Shown: positions 31,964 to 44,138 of the stretch, in pieces
How the letters are laid out: every line of letters begins with the position of its first letter
Position numbering within the stretch: the first letter of the stretch is position 1
Assembly: GCA_029851415.1 (NCBI GenBank)
Contig: CM056741.1
Coordinates: forward strand, 90,865,282-90,929,281
Source of the DNA: Eretmocerus hayati
Lineage: Eukaryota > Arthropoda > Insecta > Hymenoptera > Aphelinidae
Length of the DNA stretch: 64,000 nucleotides
Reading direction: 5' to 3'
Translations under genes and position numbers: made by a program
Notes under the pieces: model-generated
Seen by the model: the letters and a program-made list of their open reading frames with translations, nothing else
What the model was told of the DNA's origin: nothing
Database searches by the model: none

Positions 31964-34789
31964 TGTAATGTCGGTAAAAATTTTGAAATATATATTCAAA
32001 AAATATAAATTATACTTATAGATAGAAAGTTATACGGTAAAATGTAACCTTAATTTCACGGAATACATTATCAAGAGGAATGAATCTCGGGAAAGATGAC
32101 ATGTGAAAATACTAACTTTCATTCATTATTTTTATCAGATGATGAATGAAAACATCGCGTTTCGTGGGAACTCCGTCAAATCAATGTAACTTCTTTTTGA
32201 AAGGTAAAAATCATCAAAATCCAACGATAAATCATATTTTCGGTAATTTCATGTAAAATCATCGTGAACTCAGAAATGTGAGTAGAATCTATCGAGGTCA
32301 GGCTAAAATCATCGATGTTGTCCAGAGAGCGTTGCACAACGGAATTTGACCTGAAATGTCAACGTCTCGTCAAAATTCCCGTGTGCTCTACATTCCTCAA
32401 TCCATCTCGATGCTGATAGGTGCACAGTTTAACATTGAGCAAAAGATGCAACTATACAAAACAAGAATGGAAGAGCTGGGTGGCACGCTGGCCCTTTCCT
32501 CACACAGGTGCGCATGCATAATTAATCAATGGCGCGGGCCCACAGACTCCGTTGTATTTTGATGCATAAACATCGGATAGCCCGGCACATAGGCAAACTC
32601 ACCAAGTACGTAAAGATGACACTTGAGAACGAGAATGACAAATTGCCTAGTGCTCGAATCATACAAAAGTATTCCCAAAAATATGCATGGCTCGGTCTCT
32701 TCCTCCGGAAGATGCATTTGCTCTTATGTGCGCAGATCGGTCGAGTTGACATTTTGAGTAAACAAAACTTAAATAGAACACGAGTATCGAGGACAATAAT
32801 CGAGCCTATCAGATATATAGAGAGGGCCTTCAGAGGGCCCAGGTGGACTTGTTTTTTTAGTATAGTTTTGGAGTGACTCCGACACAGTCGACTTTTCCGA
32901 GTTTTCACGAGCTCTTGATACAAAAGCAAGTAATAAGTGCAAGTGAAATTAATATCAATATAATATTGGAAGTGGACTGTGCATCATCAGGAAGAGGCAC
33001 TTCAAATTGTCAGAGTGCAGTGTAACCAAAAGGAAATAAACAGAAAACCCCAAGAAAGGTGGATTATCTACCAGTGCCTGTCAGCAGTACAGGATTCCTC
33101 CACAGCCAACTATATAACCACAAGTGAGTAATTTTAAGTATCAATCCTAAATTTGCACTATACTGATCCGTGCAACTCCACAGTTCTACCCCGTTTAAAT
33201 AGTGAGGATAGTAGGAATTTTCCCGAGTGTAATTGTGGTTGGCGAGTGCATAATTCACCCCAAGTTTTCAGTGTTACTCAAACCTCGTGTCAATTCTTTC
33301 GTGGATTTCGTTTCACCAGGGTTTGTCGAGTCTCAAAGAAGGGGATTAAGCTAAAAGAGAATCATTTCAGGCCAGTACAATAGGGAAATATCACTTTTAT
33401 CGTCGAATTCTCGCGCTACCCGAGTATTTTCGAAGTACCCCAAATTTCGCCCATGGTTTGCTCACATTGATTAAATTCATAGATCAGCGTGCATAATCTA
33501 TTTGAATAGTGTTCCAGCTCAAAAACTAGCTATTGTGAGCTTCATTTTGATACCTAGATCTCGAGAAATTGACGTTTGCGCACCTCCCAGATTTTCGGTC
33601 GAGTAATTGCAATTTTCGCGCATGAACCACCCGTAACTATTTTATTTTCGATTTTAAGATCATAATAGAGTGTGGGGTACTCAGACACGTAGTCTATCTA
33701 CCTTTCGGAACTTCTACAAAGTGAATTCACATAATATTTGACCCGCCAATGTAAAATCATCCATTTTTCGCTAGCCGACCCGAGCGACGGAAAGTGCATT
33801 TTTCTCCCTTCGATTCGACTACATTGCAAAGTGAACTCATTTAGAGGGCTATTAAAGGTTTCCTAGAGTAGTTCAGAGGTACCAGTAGGTAAACAGCCAA
33901 GTTTAAACTCATCCCAAGTGTTTGCAGTGGAGATATTCAAACTCAACACCCATTCTGCCCCATATCGCTACCGTATTGGACTTAACACAGGTTTTGTTCA
34001 AAACTCAACAACTATTGTGAAATTGACCAGCAACGGTCATTTGACATTTAGATTACTCCTTTGTGCGTATTTCAAGCTAAACTAGAGTCGATTCTACCCA
34101 ATGGTCATCGAGTTATGAGGAATTCCGCTCGCGACTAAAATCACCTATCGCATAGGTACATTTTGTCGAAATAACGTTTGTCAACGTACCTACAGAATAT
34201 TCAAGGGTTTTTAAACGCATTTGGCGAATAGCAGAGGTCTTGAAGAGTAGTTCCAAATCCCAAGAGTCGCCCTTTAGGTAATAGACACTGAATACCGAGC
34301 CGAAAATCCATTGAAACCCGGTCAGTCCCATAAGAGAGCCAGCTCCACTATCCAATATATACATATATATATATATATACTATACATATATAGAGCTTTG
34401 GGCCCACAGCATTGCGAGAGCAGTGCAGTATAAAAGTAACGTGTTAGGCCACTCTCTCTCCTACTTGCCCCGCGCGCAAGCTAGTCTGCGTAGCTAGGGA
34501 AAACTCAAGCTAGACGAGCGCATTAGGGCACATCCACCAGATACGCTCTTGACATACCGAATACGAGTGAACCACCAATCGCCAACAAGGATCCACCCAC
34601 TCATATTATTGAACAACTCCCTTTTCTTTCTCTTCATGCCCTAAATCCCGAGAGCATACTATTCAGTTAGTGGCTCAAAACTAGGGCTAGCACTGGGAAG
34701 GTATAGGCCATAAGATTACCATTGGCAACAATACACCGATGCAAATTATACCTTTCTAGAGCTTACAATAAATATAACTAGACGTCACA
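31964..34789 (+). repeat. 3' LTR of the 15.3-kb element
   Basis: This is 2826 bp, collinear with the 5' LTR but with a single copy of the 294-bp segment. Scattered substitutions and small indels against the 5' LTR indicate an insertion that is not very recent. It is followed by the CTGC target duplication at 34790-34793. Confidence 0.92.
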
Positions 34790-34802
34790 CTGCCAAGTGT
34801 AC
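34790..34802. repeat. Small inverted-repeat element, second part
   Basis: ctgccaagtgtac completes the hairpin element that starts at 19372, after allowing for the duplicated CTGC. This fixes the exact insertion point of the LTR element. Confidence 0.75.
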
Positions 34803-34866
34803 TTAGTGATCGAGGTGGCTAAACTCCGGTTCTATACTTCGGATATAGTCAGTAACGTGAGAAATT

Positions 34867-36126
34867 TTTGAGCCTGCTCAGAGCGCGGTGCCAGCGCGGG
34901 TGCCGGGAACGGCGCCACGCGCCGGGGCGCGGCGTGGGCGCTCCGTTTCTGGACACACCCTTACTGCTGTGTCCAGTACCTCCGAGGATTTACCAAGATT
35001 CAGTGGTCTTTTGAACGTTGCAACTCTAGCTCAAATGCATGGAAATGACTCCAGCAGGGGGTCATATTCAATAAAATTTTCTTGGCTCCCCAATGAAATT
35101 GGTTCCGAGGATCCAATTTTCCGCGCATGCGCAGAAAACAGACGATTTCCAGAAGCCTGGAGAATGTATTTGTGATAATTGGCAAGAATAGGTGTTAAAA
35201 CGCGAAAAAGGAATTACGGACTATTTTTTCCTAAAAGAACACAAAATTTCACATGAAATATCAAATTTTTGAAATCTTAAAGAATTGAGTTTCCGAGAAA
35301 TTCAATCTTCTATATTTTTCACTCTTTTGCCCGATAAAGTCACTCAAGACGTCAAAATCAACTCTACAAGACCGATTTCGATAGGTTTTTGAAGACCTTT
35401 TGAATGACGCAAATTGCATCTCTGTATCTGTGAACGAATTCGAGGAAAATCCATTTTATTGAAAAAATACCCTAACTTTTTGTTGAAAATAAGAAGGTAC
35501 CTGGAAAATTTTTTGGGTCCCCATAGGTAGTGAAAAGTTCATATTTTGTACTATAGAATCAAATGAAAGAGTCAAGGAAAGAATTTGAGACATGACCCTT
35601 TTTCGTAGGTCTGTTTTGCGCGGAACTACTCGTATACAATGAGCCTTTTGACAATTTCTGCGAGCGAATTATTAGACAGAGTCTCACATAGCAACAAAAT
35701 TTAAGGAGCATCGGTAATTCGTATGCGCGGGCTACCTGCGGCCGCAACGAAAGCGGTACGGACACGCTTCATTTCCTACACTCAAAAATTCGTATCGTTT
35801 GAACGAAGCAAGTACCCAATCTGGCAGTTTTTCTATTCCGAAGTATATTAGAGTGAGCTCTGGTGAGGAAATTAACATCAGATTCCAAGACGGGGTCTTA
35901 AGCTACCGATTGCTCAACTTCACTTTAGATTTCCGAGAGGAAGGATTGATGCTACGAAACTGTGAAAGGGTTCATTGGAAAGGTCGTGAAAAAATCTTTG
36001 GAAATATGTGAACACAAAATGTTTATCAATGCCACTGATGAGGGATAGAGCGAGTACAAAGATAGTGTTTTTGTGTTTTTCCGCGCTAACCGGAGTCGGT
36101 GGCCTGCTCGGCGTGGACTTTCCCAT
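34867..36126. repeat. Right arm of foldback element D
   Basis: It is the inverted partner of 17691-19325. It opens with a CpG-rich tip (34878-34950, agcgcggtgccagcgcggg, ggcgccacgcgcc) and tttctggacacac, then runs through ttggctccccaatgaaattggttcc, the gcgcatgcgcagaaaac word, the ccccataggtagtgaa word and agagcgagtacaaagatag to tttcccat at 36126. Divergence from the left arm is clear but order and orientation are fully kept. No gene is recognised. Confidence 0.85.
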
Positions 36127-37299
36127 CCAAAAATATGTTTTTGAATGTTGAATGGAGTTTCTACCTCCACAGCGAAATAAAACTGATCTTATCTCATCTT
36201 ATCTTATCAATACTTCGACGCCGCTACCCCTGCACACATGCAACACAACTTGGGGACTGGGCGATGTCAGATTCATGTTCAACGACATCGAAATATCGAT
36301 ATAACACCATTTTCTGGAATCCCAAGCCGTGTTTTAATGAACACGTGCTTCCACTCCGCATCCGCCCAAGCAACTAGATTTAGAGTCTGAGCGATGTGAG
36401 ATTTGTGTTCGGTGACCTCCGAATACTCTCAAAAGATATTCCGTGACGTTTCACTCTCGAATTTATAACATAAGCGGATAGCTTCGGCCAGCTGTGTTGC
36501 CAGATGTCGAGCCCAGGTGCCAAACAGCACGCACACCAACTTGGGTCACGCACACGGACGACTCACTACAAAAATCCGACAACTCCAGCATATGCCCATA
36601 TGACATCAGAAAACTTGCATTGCGGAAATCAAAATTGACGATTTCAAACTTAAAATTGTACAAGAGTACAAATCCAATATCTATCGCACCAAAGTGTGCA
36701 AAATAAGCTCAATTGTTGAGCGAAAAGAGGAGGAGTCTGAATTGGAGATTCACAGAAGCTAAAACAGCCGTAAATGTGAAGATAATCGAAAGAACAGCTC
36801 ATCCCAACGATCCCACGATGTATCCCTCGTTGCCCAAGAACCCTCCTGGATTCCCAGGTCGTTCCCGTTGTCTCCAAGGGGTGCGGTGACTATTTTCTCG
36901 TGACCACTATGGAGGTTAGCTTGCACTTCTTTGCCGGCGGACCAATGCTCCAGAACCAGCGATCGAGGAATAATCCCCATCTGCCGGCAGGATACAGCTC
37001 TGCATACACTGCTGTAGGCCTTGAGGCAGACGCCGCTGGTCGCCCCCGAAGACTGCCGACCACGCACCATCACCAAAAAATCACCTCTTGGCGAATCCGA
37101 ATCCGTTCGCATCGACATACATTTCACCACTAGCTCCGATCCGCTACACGAAGGACCATAATGTTACTGAGGGAGCAGGTGAACTAATGATTTTGGTGAC
37201 ACCCTACTTCAAATAAATAATTGAACTATATTACAAAATCTCATTACACTAACGCGAGGTAGTTTGGTCGGCTGCTGGACGGAAACTGGCGCAAGCCAC
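36127..37299. other. No gene recognised; possible LINE 3' end at the start
   Basis: Bases 36127-36212 (agcgaaataaaactgatcttatctcatcttatcttatc) look like a LINE 3' end with a TCTTA-type simple tail. They could be the continuation of LINE copy 1 beyond foldback D, but I cannot prove it. From about 36232 on I see only short frames. The 123-residue minus-strand frame at 36759-37130 has no recognisable similarity. Confidence 0.4.
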
Positions 37300-38195
37300 T
37301 GAAGGTGACGAGCGCGACGGCGCGCAACTTCGAATCGAGAAAAATAAGATCAGGGAAGGTATTGCTCGGCTGGGCGAAATAGGACGACTAGTTGCCGAGT
37401 GAGCCAAAAGTTCCGGCCTGTGTCTCAATGCTGGCAAGACCAAGGCAATCTACTCCAGTTCGGAGAGGAATATCGAAGATCTGAGGAGAATGGACTTGCC
37501 GAGGTTGAGATACGGGAGGTAAATTTCATCCCGTTCAGTGATACGGCCGTGAGACTTGGTGTTACACTTGACAGTGAATTGACATCGAAATCGCACATTG
37601 ACCAAGTAACTAAGAAAGTCAACAGAGCCCTATACGGCCTGCGCTTTTTTTAGGGCATGGATCACCTAGTCAAGTCATTGGTTCAACCGCACCTAGATTA
37701 TTGCACGGTCGTGTACCCCGACGCCACGGACGAACAGCGGCAACGGATACAGAGATTAAGCAAATCACGTGTGAGATATATCTTTTTGATCTTAGGAGAG
37801 ACGAGCACATCACCCCGTTTAGGGAGCGTTTGGGTTGGTTCCGTACTTATTCGCGGAGAATGTACTTCGCAGCTCTCTTGATGCATAAGATCATGCACTT
37901 AGAAGAACCTGGCTACCTAGCTGCGATGTTCACCAGACACCGATTCGAACGCCTCGCACGGGGTGATCTAGAAGAGTGGGTACTCAAAGTTCCCATTATG
38001 AGACTATAATATGGAAGAAGATCTTTCCAGATCCAATGGGCTCATTTGTGGAACTTCCTCCCTCTGGGCTTTTGGCAGCTTGGGAAGGTATCATTATTTG
38101 AAGAGTACTTAAAAGAATTCATGTTAACACAGTCTTCCCAGAGGATTGATGTGGAGGAAAATCATTATCTTATCTTCAAACTGTGATAGGCATGA
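37300..38195 (+). pseudogene. LINE reverse transcriptase fragment, copy 2
   Basis: It shares blocks with copy 1 at 15.4-17.6 kb: IEKNKIREGIARL, GLCLNAGKTKAIYSSS, FSDTAVRLGVTLD, HLDYC, the LRRDEHITPF block, PGYLAAMFTRH and, in another frame, a WNFLPLG end near 38050. Several frame changes and a stop near 37650 make it non-functional. The RT catalytic YADD is missing because the fragment starts just after it. It ends near 38190 in attatcttatcttc. The family is Jockey/CR1-like by its C-terminal layout; the clade was not resolved. Confidence 0.75.
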
Positions 38196-39560
38196 GCCCG
38201 TTTCGATTGATGTTCTCTACTTCAGAAGAGTTATGTGTGGCTTTCTCACTACCGAACTGAGATTCCTGTGATATTACGGTGGGCACATGTCTTTTTCATA
38301 TGTCTCCCCAAACGTGAGAATGTTTCTTTTTCCTCAATCTTTCTTATCAAGACTGATATATGAGGGTTCCGATGAAACTTCTAACTATTGGCTCTCCGAA
38401 ATAGAAGAGAAAATTTCCATGACACACGTTTGGAATAGGTTTTATGTGATTCTAAGACCTCGAAAACATGTGAAAAAAGTGGTGCCACTCTCTTCGAAGC
38501 CAAGGTATCTGGTCCAGAACGACAAGTACTGAGTTCCACTCTTAAACCATTTGTGAATCAACTCCAATCAAATAGATTTGATTCAAAACATTGCCTAGGT
38601 GACTGATTGGGATTATATTTCGACTGACTTGACTTTAAGATAAATTTCATCATTGATTTTTCCAAAATTCGATGTAAATGTCCAAAATCGGGTCACGAGA
38701 TATGAGTCTTATTTCAATTTCTAGAGTATACTGTGGTATCATTTTATTCATATTCCGGCCGAATACTATGTAGAAATCGAAAAATTCACGATAGCATCAC
38801 ATTTAGAGGCTTATTTAGGCTACCATCGGGATTCAAATATGCCTCCTTAGCTTCTCACAGAAATACCGATCGATAATCGCAACTCAAAACAGTGCAGTTA
38901 TATCCTTCTTGTGATAATGGAGAAAGAGCACAACATGCCAATCTTGTACTCTACGTCTCCTGAGTATGCCATCAAAAAATGACCATTTCCAAAGCCAGTG
39001 GCGCGATAACTTTATGAGCTTTGAAGCTCTATAAAATTTGTCAGGATCAACGCACACTCACAAACTAAACGGGTCTTGATTCGTCTTCTTTTCAACTTCG
39101 AAAACTCATTGCTAAATTCCCCGTTTCGCACGAGGTATTCCATCATTCTCGTGAACAATAGCCAGAGAAAGTTTTCCCACAAAACTCAGTTACTCAAAGC
39201 TAATATCATAGCCCAATTCGCACACACCTCTGAAACGAATATATTCTCAAATATAAGATTAGTAGATGGATATATCATTCCAGCAAAGTAGTTGATCATA
39301 GGTATTTCAGTTACAGCCTTTTCAATTTGAAAAATCGCGTAGGTTCGTTTGTAAATTACCCAAAAATCATCTTTTGCGGTCATTGGTTGACAAATCAGGA
39401 TGCGTTCCAATAAGAAAGAATGTAGGACATAATGAATGATGCCAAATACTATACAATGCTACTCCTGCGCACTCTCTATAGTTCAGAATACTCAAGGAAC
39501 GTTGCAGTAACTCAAAAGTCAAAAGTTCCGTGGAAACCCTCATATATAAAGGTAGTGGGA
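38196..39560. other. No gene recognised
   Basis: Short frames only (for example 38287-38532 and 39076-39291), with no recognisable domain. AT-rich. No repeat was noticed. Confidence 0.4.
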
Positions 39561-39582
39561 ACCGACTAGGTTCCTGACAAAT

Positions 39583-41430
39583 ATGAAGCTAGATAGCGGT
39601 GCAGATCTGGATGTAATCGGTGTTCATGATCTGTCCAGACTAGTCCCCATTGCCAAGTTAGAGCCAGTAACATCATTCCCAAGCTTATATACAGATGATT
39701 CGATCCCCATGGTTGGTCGAATAAATTTGGATAATGTGGTGAGAAATAACATGTGGAACATACAATTTTATATAGCACCGGCTAAAATCGTGCCAGTATT
39801 CGGCAGACCAACGTTGGAAGAGCTAAATTCAGTCGAAAGAGTACACGTGATCAAAGGAAATGAAACGTCTCTTTCCAATTCTATTCCACTGCTGGCAAAA
39901 ACATATAGCGTCACATTCGTGGTTATTGGAAAAATCCATTCTGAATATAAGTTCTATCTTCAGCCAGATTACGAGGAGAGAATTTGCAATGGAAATGGAA
40001 TTCCATTCAAGCTACCAGAGGAATTCAAGCTAGAACTCATCTCCATGGCGAGAAAGCAAGTGCTCTCTAGAGAGAACGGACCCACAGCATTTGTCCGTAG
40101 AGTCTTGACAGTAGCGAAGCCGGACGGATCATCAAGAATCGTCCTAGATCCATACTATCCGAATATCTCGTAAATACGGCGTCCAAGGCAATTCCCAACA
40201 TTCGAAGAATTATCTACAGGAATGAAAAGCGCGAAATTTTTCTGCCAAATAGAGGCGTCAAATGCATTTTCACAAGTACCTCTAACAGGAAGGAGTTCAA
40301 AACTGACAACTTCCGGGACCTCATCCGGAACATTTAGACCTTCGAGACTCCTTCCGGAGACCACGGTAGCATCAGACGTGTTCGAGGAATGCTACGATAA
40401 CATTCTTGGTCATATAAAAAAGTTGGAAATCCTCGGCAATGATATAATGATTCATGCAGGTACCGAACAAGAGCTTCTATCAATCCTAGAACAAGTTTTC
40501 CTAGCCGCTGGAAGAGCAAATGTCGAATTCAATCTAAAAAATGTGGATTCGGTAGCATATCAATGAGGTGTTTAGGTCATATCTCCACACGATACGGCTT
40601 GAAGGTTGACGGTTAGAGAATAGGAGCTACAAAAATGATGAAACAGCCTAGAGATGCAAATGACGTCAAGAGATTGCTTCGTATGTTGACGCATATTGCT
40701 AATTTCGTACCGAATGAGTCAGTAAGACAAAAGAAGCTCTGATCACGCATGGAGTACCTTACAACTGCTGGGAAGGAGTAGGAATGGACATATTCTATTT
40801 CAATCGATTATTATTGTCATATCGGGTATTCTTGTCATAGATTATTATCCTACATATGTGGAAGTTGCTCTATTGGAAGATGAAATTGCTGAGTCTCTGA
40901 TATTGGCCTTGAAACCCTACTTTTCGAGATTCGGAGTCCAAAAAAGGTTATATCAGATGATGGTCCACCGTTCGATAGCCAGCTTTTTGGAGAAATTCAG
41001 TGAAACTTGGGATTTCGATCATGTATTATTCAGTCCATACTATCCTAGGAGCAACGGCATAGTACGGAGATAAATTCGAACAGTCGAAAAAGTTATGAAA
41101 AAAGCATTGTAGGACGGGATCGATCCATATCTAGCGCTTCTTGGATTGAGGAACATGCCAATATCAAATGAGATACAGTCGCCGAACATGACAATGCTAG
41201 GCAGGAATGTAAGAGGAGTTTTGCCGGAATTTTTTGAAGCAAACAACAGAGATCCAACTCTCAGAGAAGAACTGTTAGAACGACAAAGGGAACAAAAAAG
41301 TTACCATGATCGGAGTTACAAATACTTTTCGGAACTGAGAGAGAACGATTTTGTAAAGTACAAACACGGTCATAGTCGGGAACCAGCTCAAGTGCAAAAA
41401 AAGGGAAAGCCCCTAGATTATATCAGATAA
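39583..41430 (+). pseudogene. Ty3/gypsy pol remnant with internal deletions
   Basis: Protease begins at once (LDSGADLDVIG, catalytic DSG), and the RT N-terminus follows (VAKPDGSSRIVLDPY near 40110). The RT core from 40222 keeps the palm order, but the expected DD of the catalytic loop reads LGNDIMI (about 40430), so one metal-binding aspartate is asparagine. After a frame change come GHISTRYG and KRLLRMLTHIANFVPN, the thumb/connection region. RNase H and the integrase zinc domain are absent. An integrase core and tail resume near 40855 (FSRFG, the SPYYPRSNGIVRR block near 41032, RNMPISNEIQSP), ending at 41430. Stops at 40171-40173, 40564-40566 and about 41071 confirm decay. Confidence 0.8.
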
Positions 41431-42521
41431 GAAATGAAGAAATGAAGGTTTTCATCTCAAATTCAATCCAAATAGTAACTAAGATGATCTGAAGTCTCAA
41501 AACTTGCAAGGTGAGGCTACTGAAGTCAATATCCAAGGTGCAGCAATAGGCCAAAAAACGTTATAGGCAATACTGTTACCGAGGGATTGACGGGGTACGG
41601 GAATGTCAGGATTCAGGACCTCGAATGATTAGAAGTGCCGGATTTACCATGAAACCGAATATGAATATTGATTCAGTCATTTGTACAGTAGTGGGAATCT
41701 GAAGAGTTGAAGAGAAATACATACGTAAGTGGAATAGATGAATCTAAAAATCGACAAGCGTGCCGTCAGGGTGAATATGGGTTTACAATGAGCGGTGTGG
41801 CCATGGACGGGGTTGAATTGATCCGGTATATACTATGAAGATTCTACCATCGCGAGAGAGCTCCTCTCGGGCGATGAAAAGGTGGGGCTAGCCGATATGT
41901 AGGGTAGATGGACCTTGTCCCCTTACTTCTAGTGCTCCTATGGATGGGGAGCAGTTCGGTTCCAAATAAACCACTACGACTCCTGGAGCTCTCAGGAAGT
42001 CGAAGTAGGGTTGTCCGGACGGTGGGGTGCGGGTAACACGAGAGCGAAACGGACGGGTGACAAGTGATTAACTGCTGTGCTCCAGCAGTGGCCAACCGAC
42101 TGCTCATCGGCCTCGGAGCTCCCGAGGACGAATAGGAGTAAGCTGCTATGGTAACCCGCAAGTCATCTCCTTCCCAGAGCTCCGACGTAGGAGAGACGAG
42201 TGAGTGCAGTGCGTGAGGCGAACTGGCGAAACTGGCACGAATCACGACTATTAAGGCATGCGTGACTAGCGGTGCGGCGGCTCACGGGTTGCTCTGACAG
42301 GGGTAATCGGCGCCTTTGGCCCGCACACGTCTGTGCGAGCGCACCGAAGCCCAACCGGTTGCGAGTGCGAAGGGGTGCTCGTCACAATATGCAGGCCGCC
42401 GATGGCCAGCAAAATATAAGCCAAAGCTCAGAAGATAGTGAGACAGTAACAAGAAGTGGCCGTGAAATGAGAAAGCCACTGTATCTAGTGAGTATGTGAC
42501 CTGATTCCAAGAAAGGGGAGA
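41431..42521. other. 3' part of the decayed gypsy copy with a GC-rich block
   Basis: 41830-42400 is GC-rich and contains no recognised gene; it may be a separate insertion. 42400-42500 encodes SGREMRKPLYL, which resembles the basic end of gypsy pol. A purine run aagaaaggggaga (42509-42521) just before the LTR is a good polypurine tract. Confidence 0.4.
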
Positions 42522-42715
42522 TGTAGCATATGCCGGTCTGGATCTACCCAGCGCGCACATATGTATGGATGTGGTAGTGCATGAATGTGTGGAGCGGTAG
42601 TTGTTAGCAGCGCTTAGCGCGGAGCACATGCGTGTATAAGATGCTTGTGATCTACGCTTTGAAACATGAGTGATAAATAAGTCTATGGTAGAATAGTGGT
42701 CATAATTGCATAACA
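42522..42715 (+). repeat. 3' LTR of the decayed gypsy copy
   Basis: 194 bases from TGTAGCATATGCC to GCATAACA, with TG...CA ends, a preceding polypurine tract, a gtataag box (about 42634) and an AATAA-type signal (about 42674). No 5' partner is in the window, so the limits come from ends and context only. Confidence 0.6.
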
Positions 42716-42990
42716 ATCATCCAAACGATAGGATTCGATCGACACATGCCTCCACCTCCCCTCCATCCCTGCAAGAGTGCAAGCGCTTGTGGCGCATCAC
42801 GATCTCTGAACTGGAAAAATTCAATGGACAAAATCATATGGACTGGAAAAATTCAGATTCATGTTCAGCCACATTGTTATATCCAGAAGACACTACTTCT
42901 CGACTTTCCAAACTCGATTCTGATCGTCGTATGCTTCCACCCCGGCAGCCTCCCACGTGACCCGATCTCAAGACTCGGTGATGTCACGTT

Positions 42991-43732
42991 TGAGCTACCC
43001 CCGTGAACTTAGCCCGCCGAATTGGACCAAAATATGCTCGGGATAGGCCCAGAAATGCCCAAAATGCTCTACCCATCCCCGAGTTTTGGTCCAATCACCC
43101 TTTTGAGTTATGAGCCCTCGAAGTAGCCCGATTTCACTCTCCACCCCTCCCAGCTGCACATTACCAAATTGCTCAGATCACCCCGAATTCGACTGCCAGT
43201 AGGACGTATTTGGGCTCAAATTGAAGCTCTTATTCTCGGCAAAAGCGAGCATCCATCAAAAATTTCGGAATAGTTGTGTTAAACCGTCGAAAAATGCCTC
43301 ATCAAGTCCCCATGCATAAGCATATGGGCGGGCGGTTGGTGGAGAGGGAGAGTAGAGGGAGAATCTTCCCTCTCCACCAAACGCTCGCCCGGGTGCTTAT
43401 ACATAGGGACTTTTTCAGGCTTTTCTAGACAGTTCAACCCAATTATCTCGAAGTTTCGATAAATGCTCGTTCTTGCCCAAAATTAGAGCTCAAATTTGTG
43501 CCCGGATACGTCCCTCTAACAGTCGGGGTCGTGGCGATCTGAGTATTTTTGTGATGTGCATGTGGGAGGAGTGGGGGGGGGGGTAAAATATGGCTACTTT
43601 AAGGGCTTATCACTCGAAAGGACAGCTGGACCAAAATTCGGGAATAGCATGAGCATTTTGAGCATTTACGGGCCTACCTTTAGTATATTTCGGTTCAATT
43701 CGGCGAGCCAGGTTCACAAGGGTGGTTGAGCT
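42991..43732. repeat. Large inverted repeat E
   Basis: The left arm starts gagctacccccgtgaact near 42992; the right arm ends ggttcacaagggtggttgagct near 43732. The arms pair imperfectly towards the centre at about 43358, where ggtggagagggag and cttccctctccacc form a strong stem. A run of 9-10 G lies near 43575. No coding potential was recognised. Confidence 0.82.
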
Positions 43733-44138
43733 GTACATTCTCAAAGAAACCAACCAGAGATCGACATCTTACAATGCGAAATTGAAACATGTACAATTCA
43801 AAATATAGCTTTGCATTCTCTCACGTAAGCTACACCAACGCGATACAGATGCTATGTATTGTCCATTCAAATTTCCCTTGAAGATTCTAAGCCGATCGAA
43901 GTGTTGTGGTTCACTCGATCCTGCATCATATTCTGCATCCGTTTCAATTAGATACCTGCGGGTGTCCATGAAAGAGCTTCAACTCTTCGGTCAATTCGAT
44001 CAAGACTACGAGCCGCCACGGCTTCGTCGTCAATTGCGAATTCTCGGCTCGTCTATTCCTTGTGAACATTTTCCGGCTAGTTTTCAGCAATAAATTGAAA
44101 TACAATTTTTTCATTTTGGAGGTGAGCCTTGGCCTTCA
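43733..44138. other. Spacer between inverted repeats E and F
   Basis: No gene recognised. A 79-residue frame at 43854-44093 has no similarity that I know. Confidence 0.35.

Larger units (their letters stand above)
19508..34789 (+). mobile_element. 15.3-kb LTR retroelement carrying a BIR-RING gene and lacking visible RT/integrase
   Basis: The LTRs start with TGTAATGTCGG and end with GACGTCACA; CTGC (19504-19507 and 34790-34793) is duplicated at the borders. The order is 5' LTR (3165 bp), primer-site candidate, ORF1, gag, protease, a long unrecognised frame, envelope-like remnants, two small ORFs, an IAP-like gene, polypurine tract, 3' LTR (2826 bp). I read 22673-31963 in all frames given and found no RT, RNase H or integrase motif, so the element is probably non-autonomous. 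Gag and protease resemble Ty3/gypsy-type or retrovirus-like elements. Gag has a frameshift and the long frame has two stops, so this copy is not intact. Confidence 0.85.

Noticed and set aside
19508..34789. Polinton/Maverick, or integrated large DNA virus segment, as source of the IAP-like gene
   Set aside because: The borders are direct LTRs with TG/CA ends, a polypurine tract and a 4-bp target duplication, with gag and a retroviral-type protease inside. No DNA polymerase B, capsid, ATPase or terminal inverted repeats of such elements are seen.
36759..37130. 123-residue minus-strand ORF as a host exon
   Set aside because: No domain, no splice context and no support beyond an open frame.
41844..42716. 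Minus-strand ORFs of 133 and 144 residues
   Set aside because: Open by GC-rich composition only; low-complexity, no domain, and partly overlapping an LTR.
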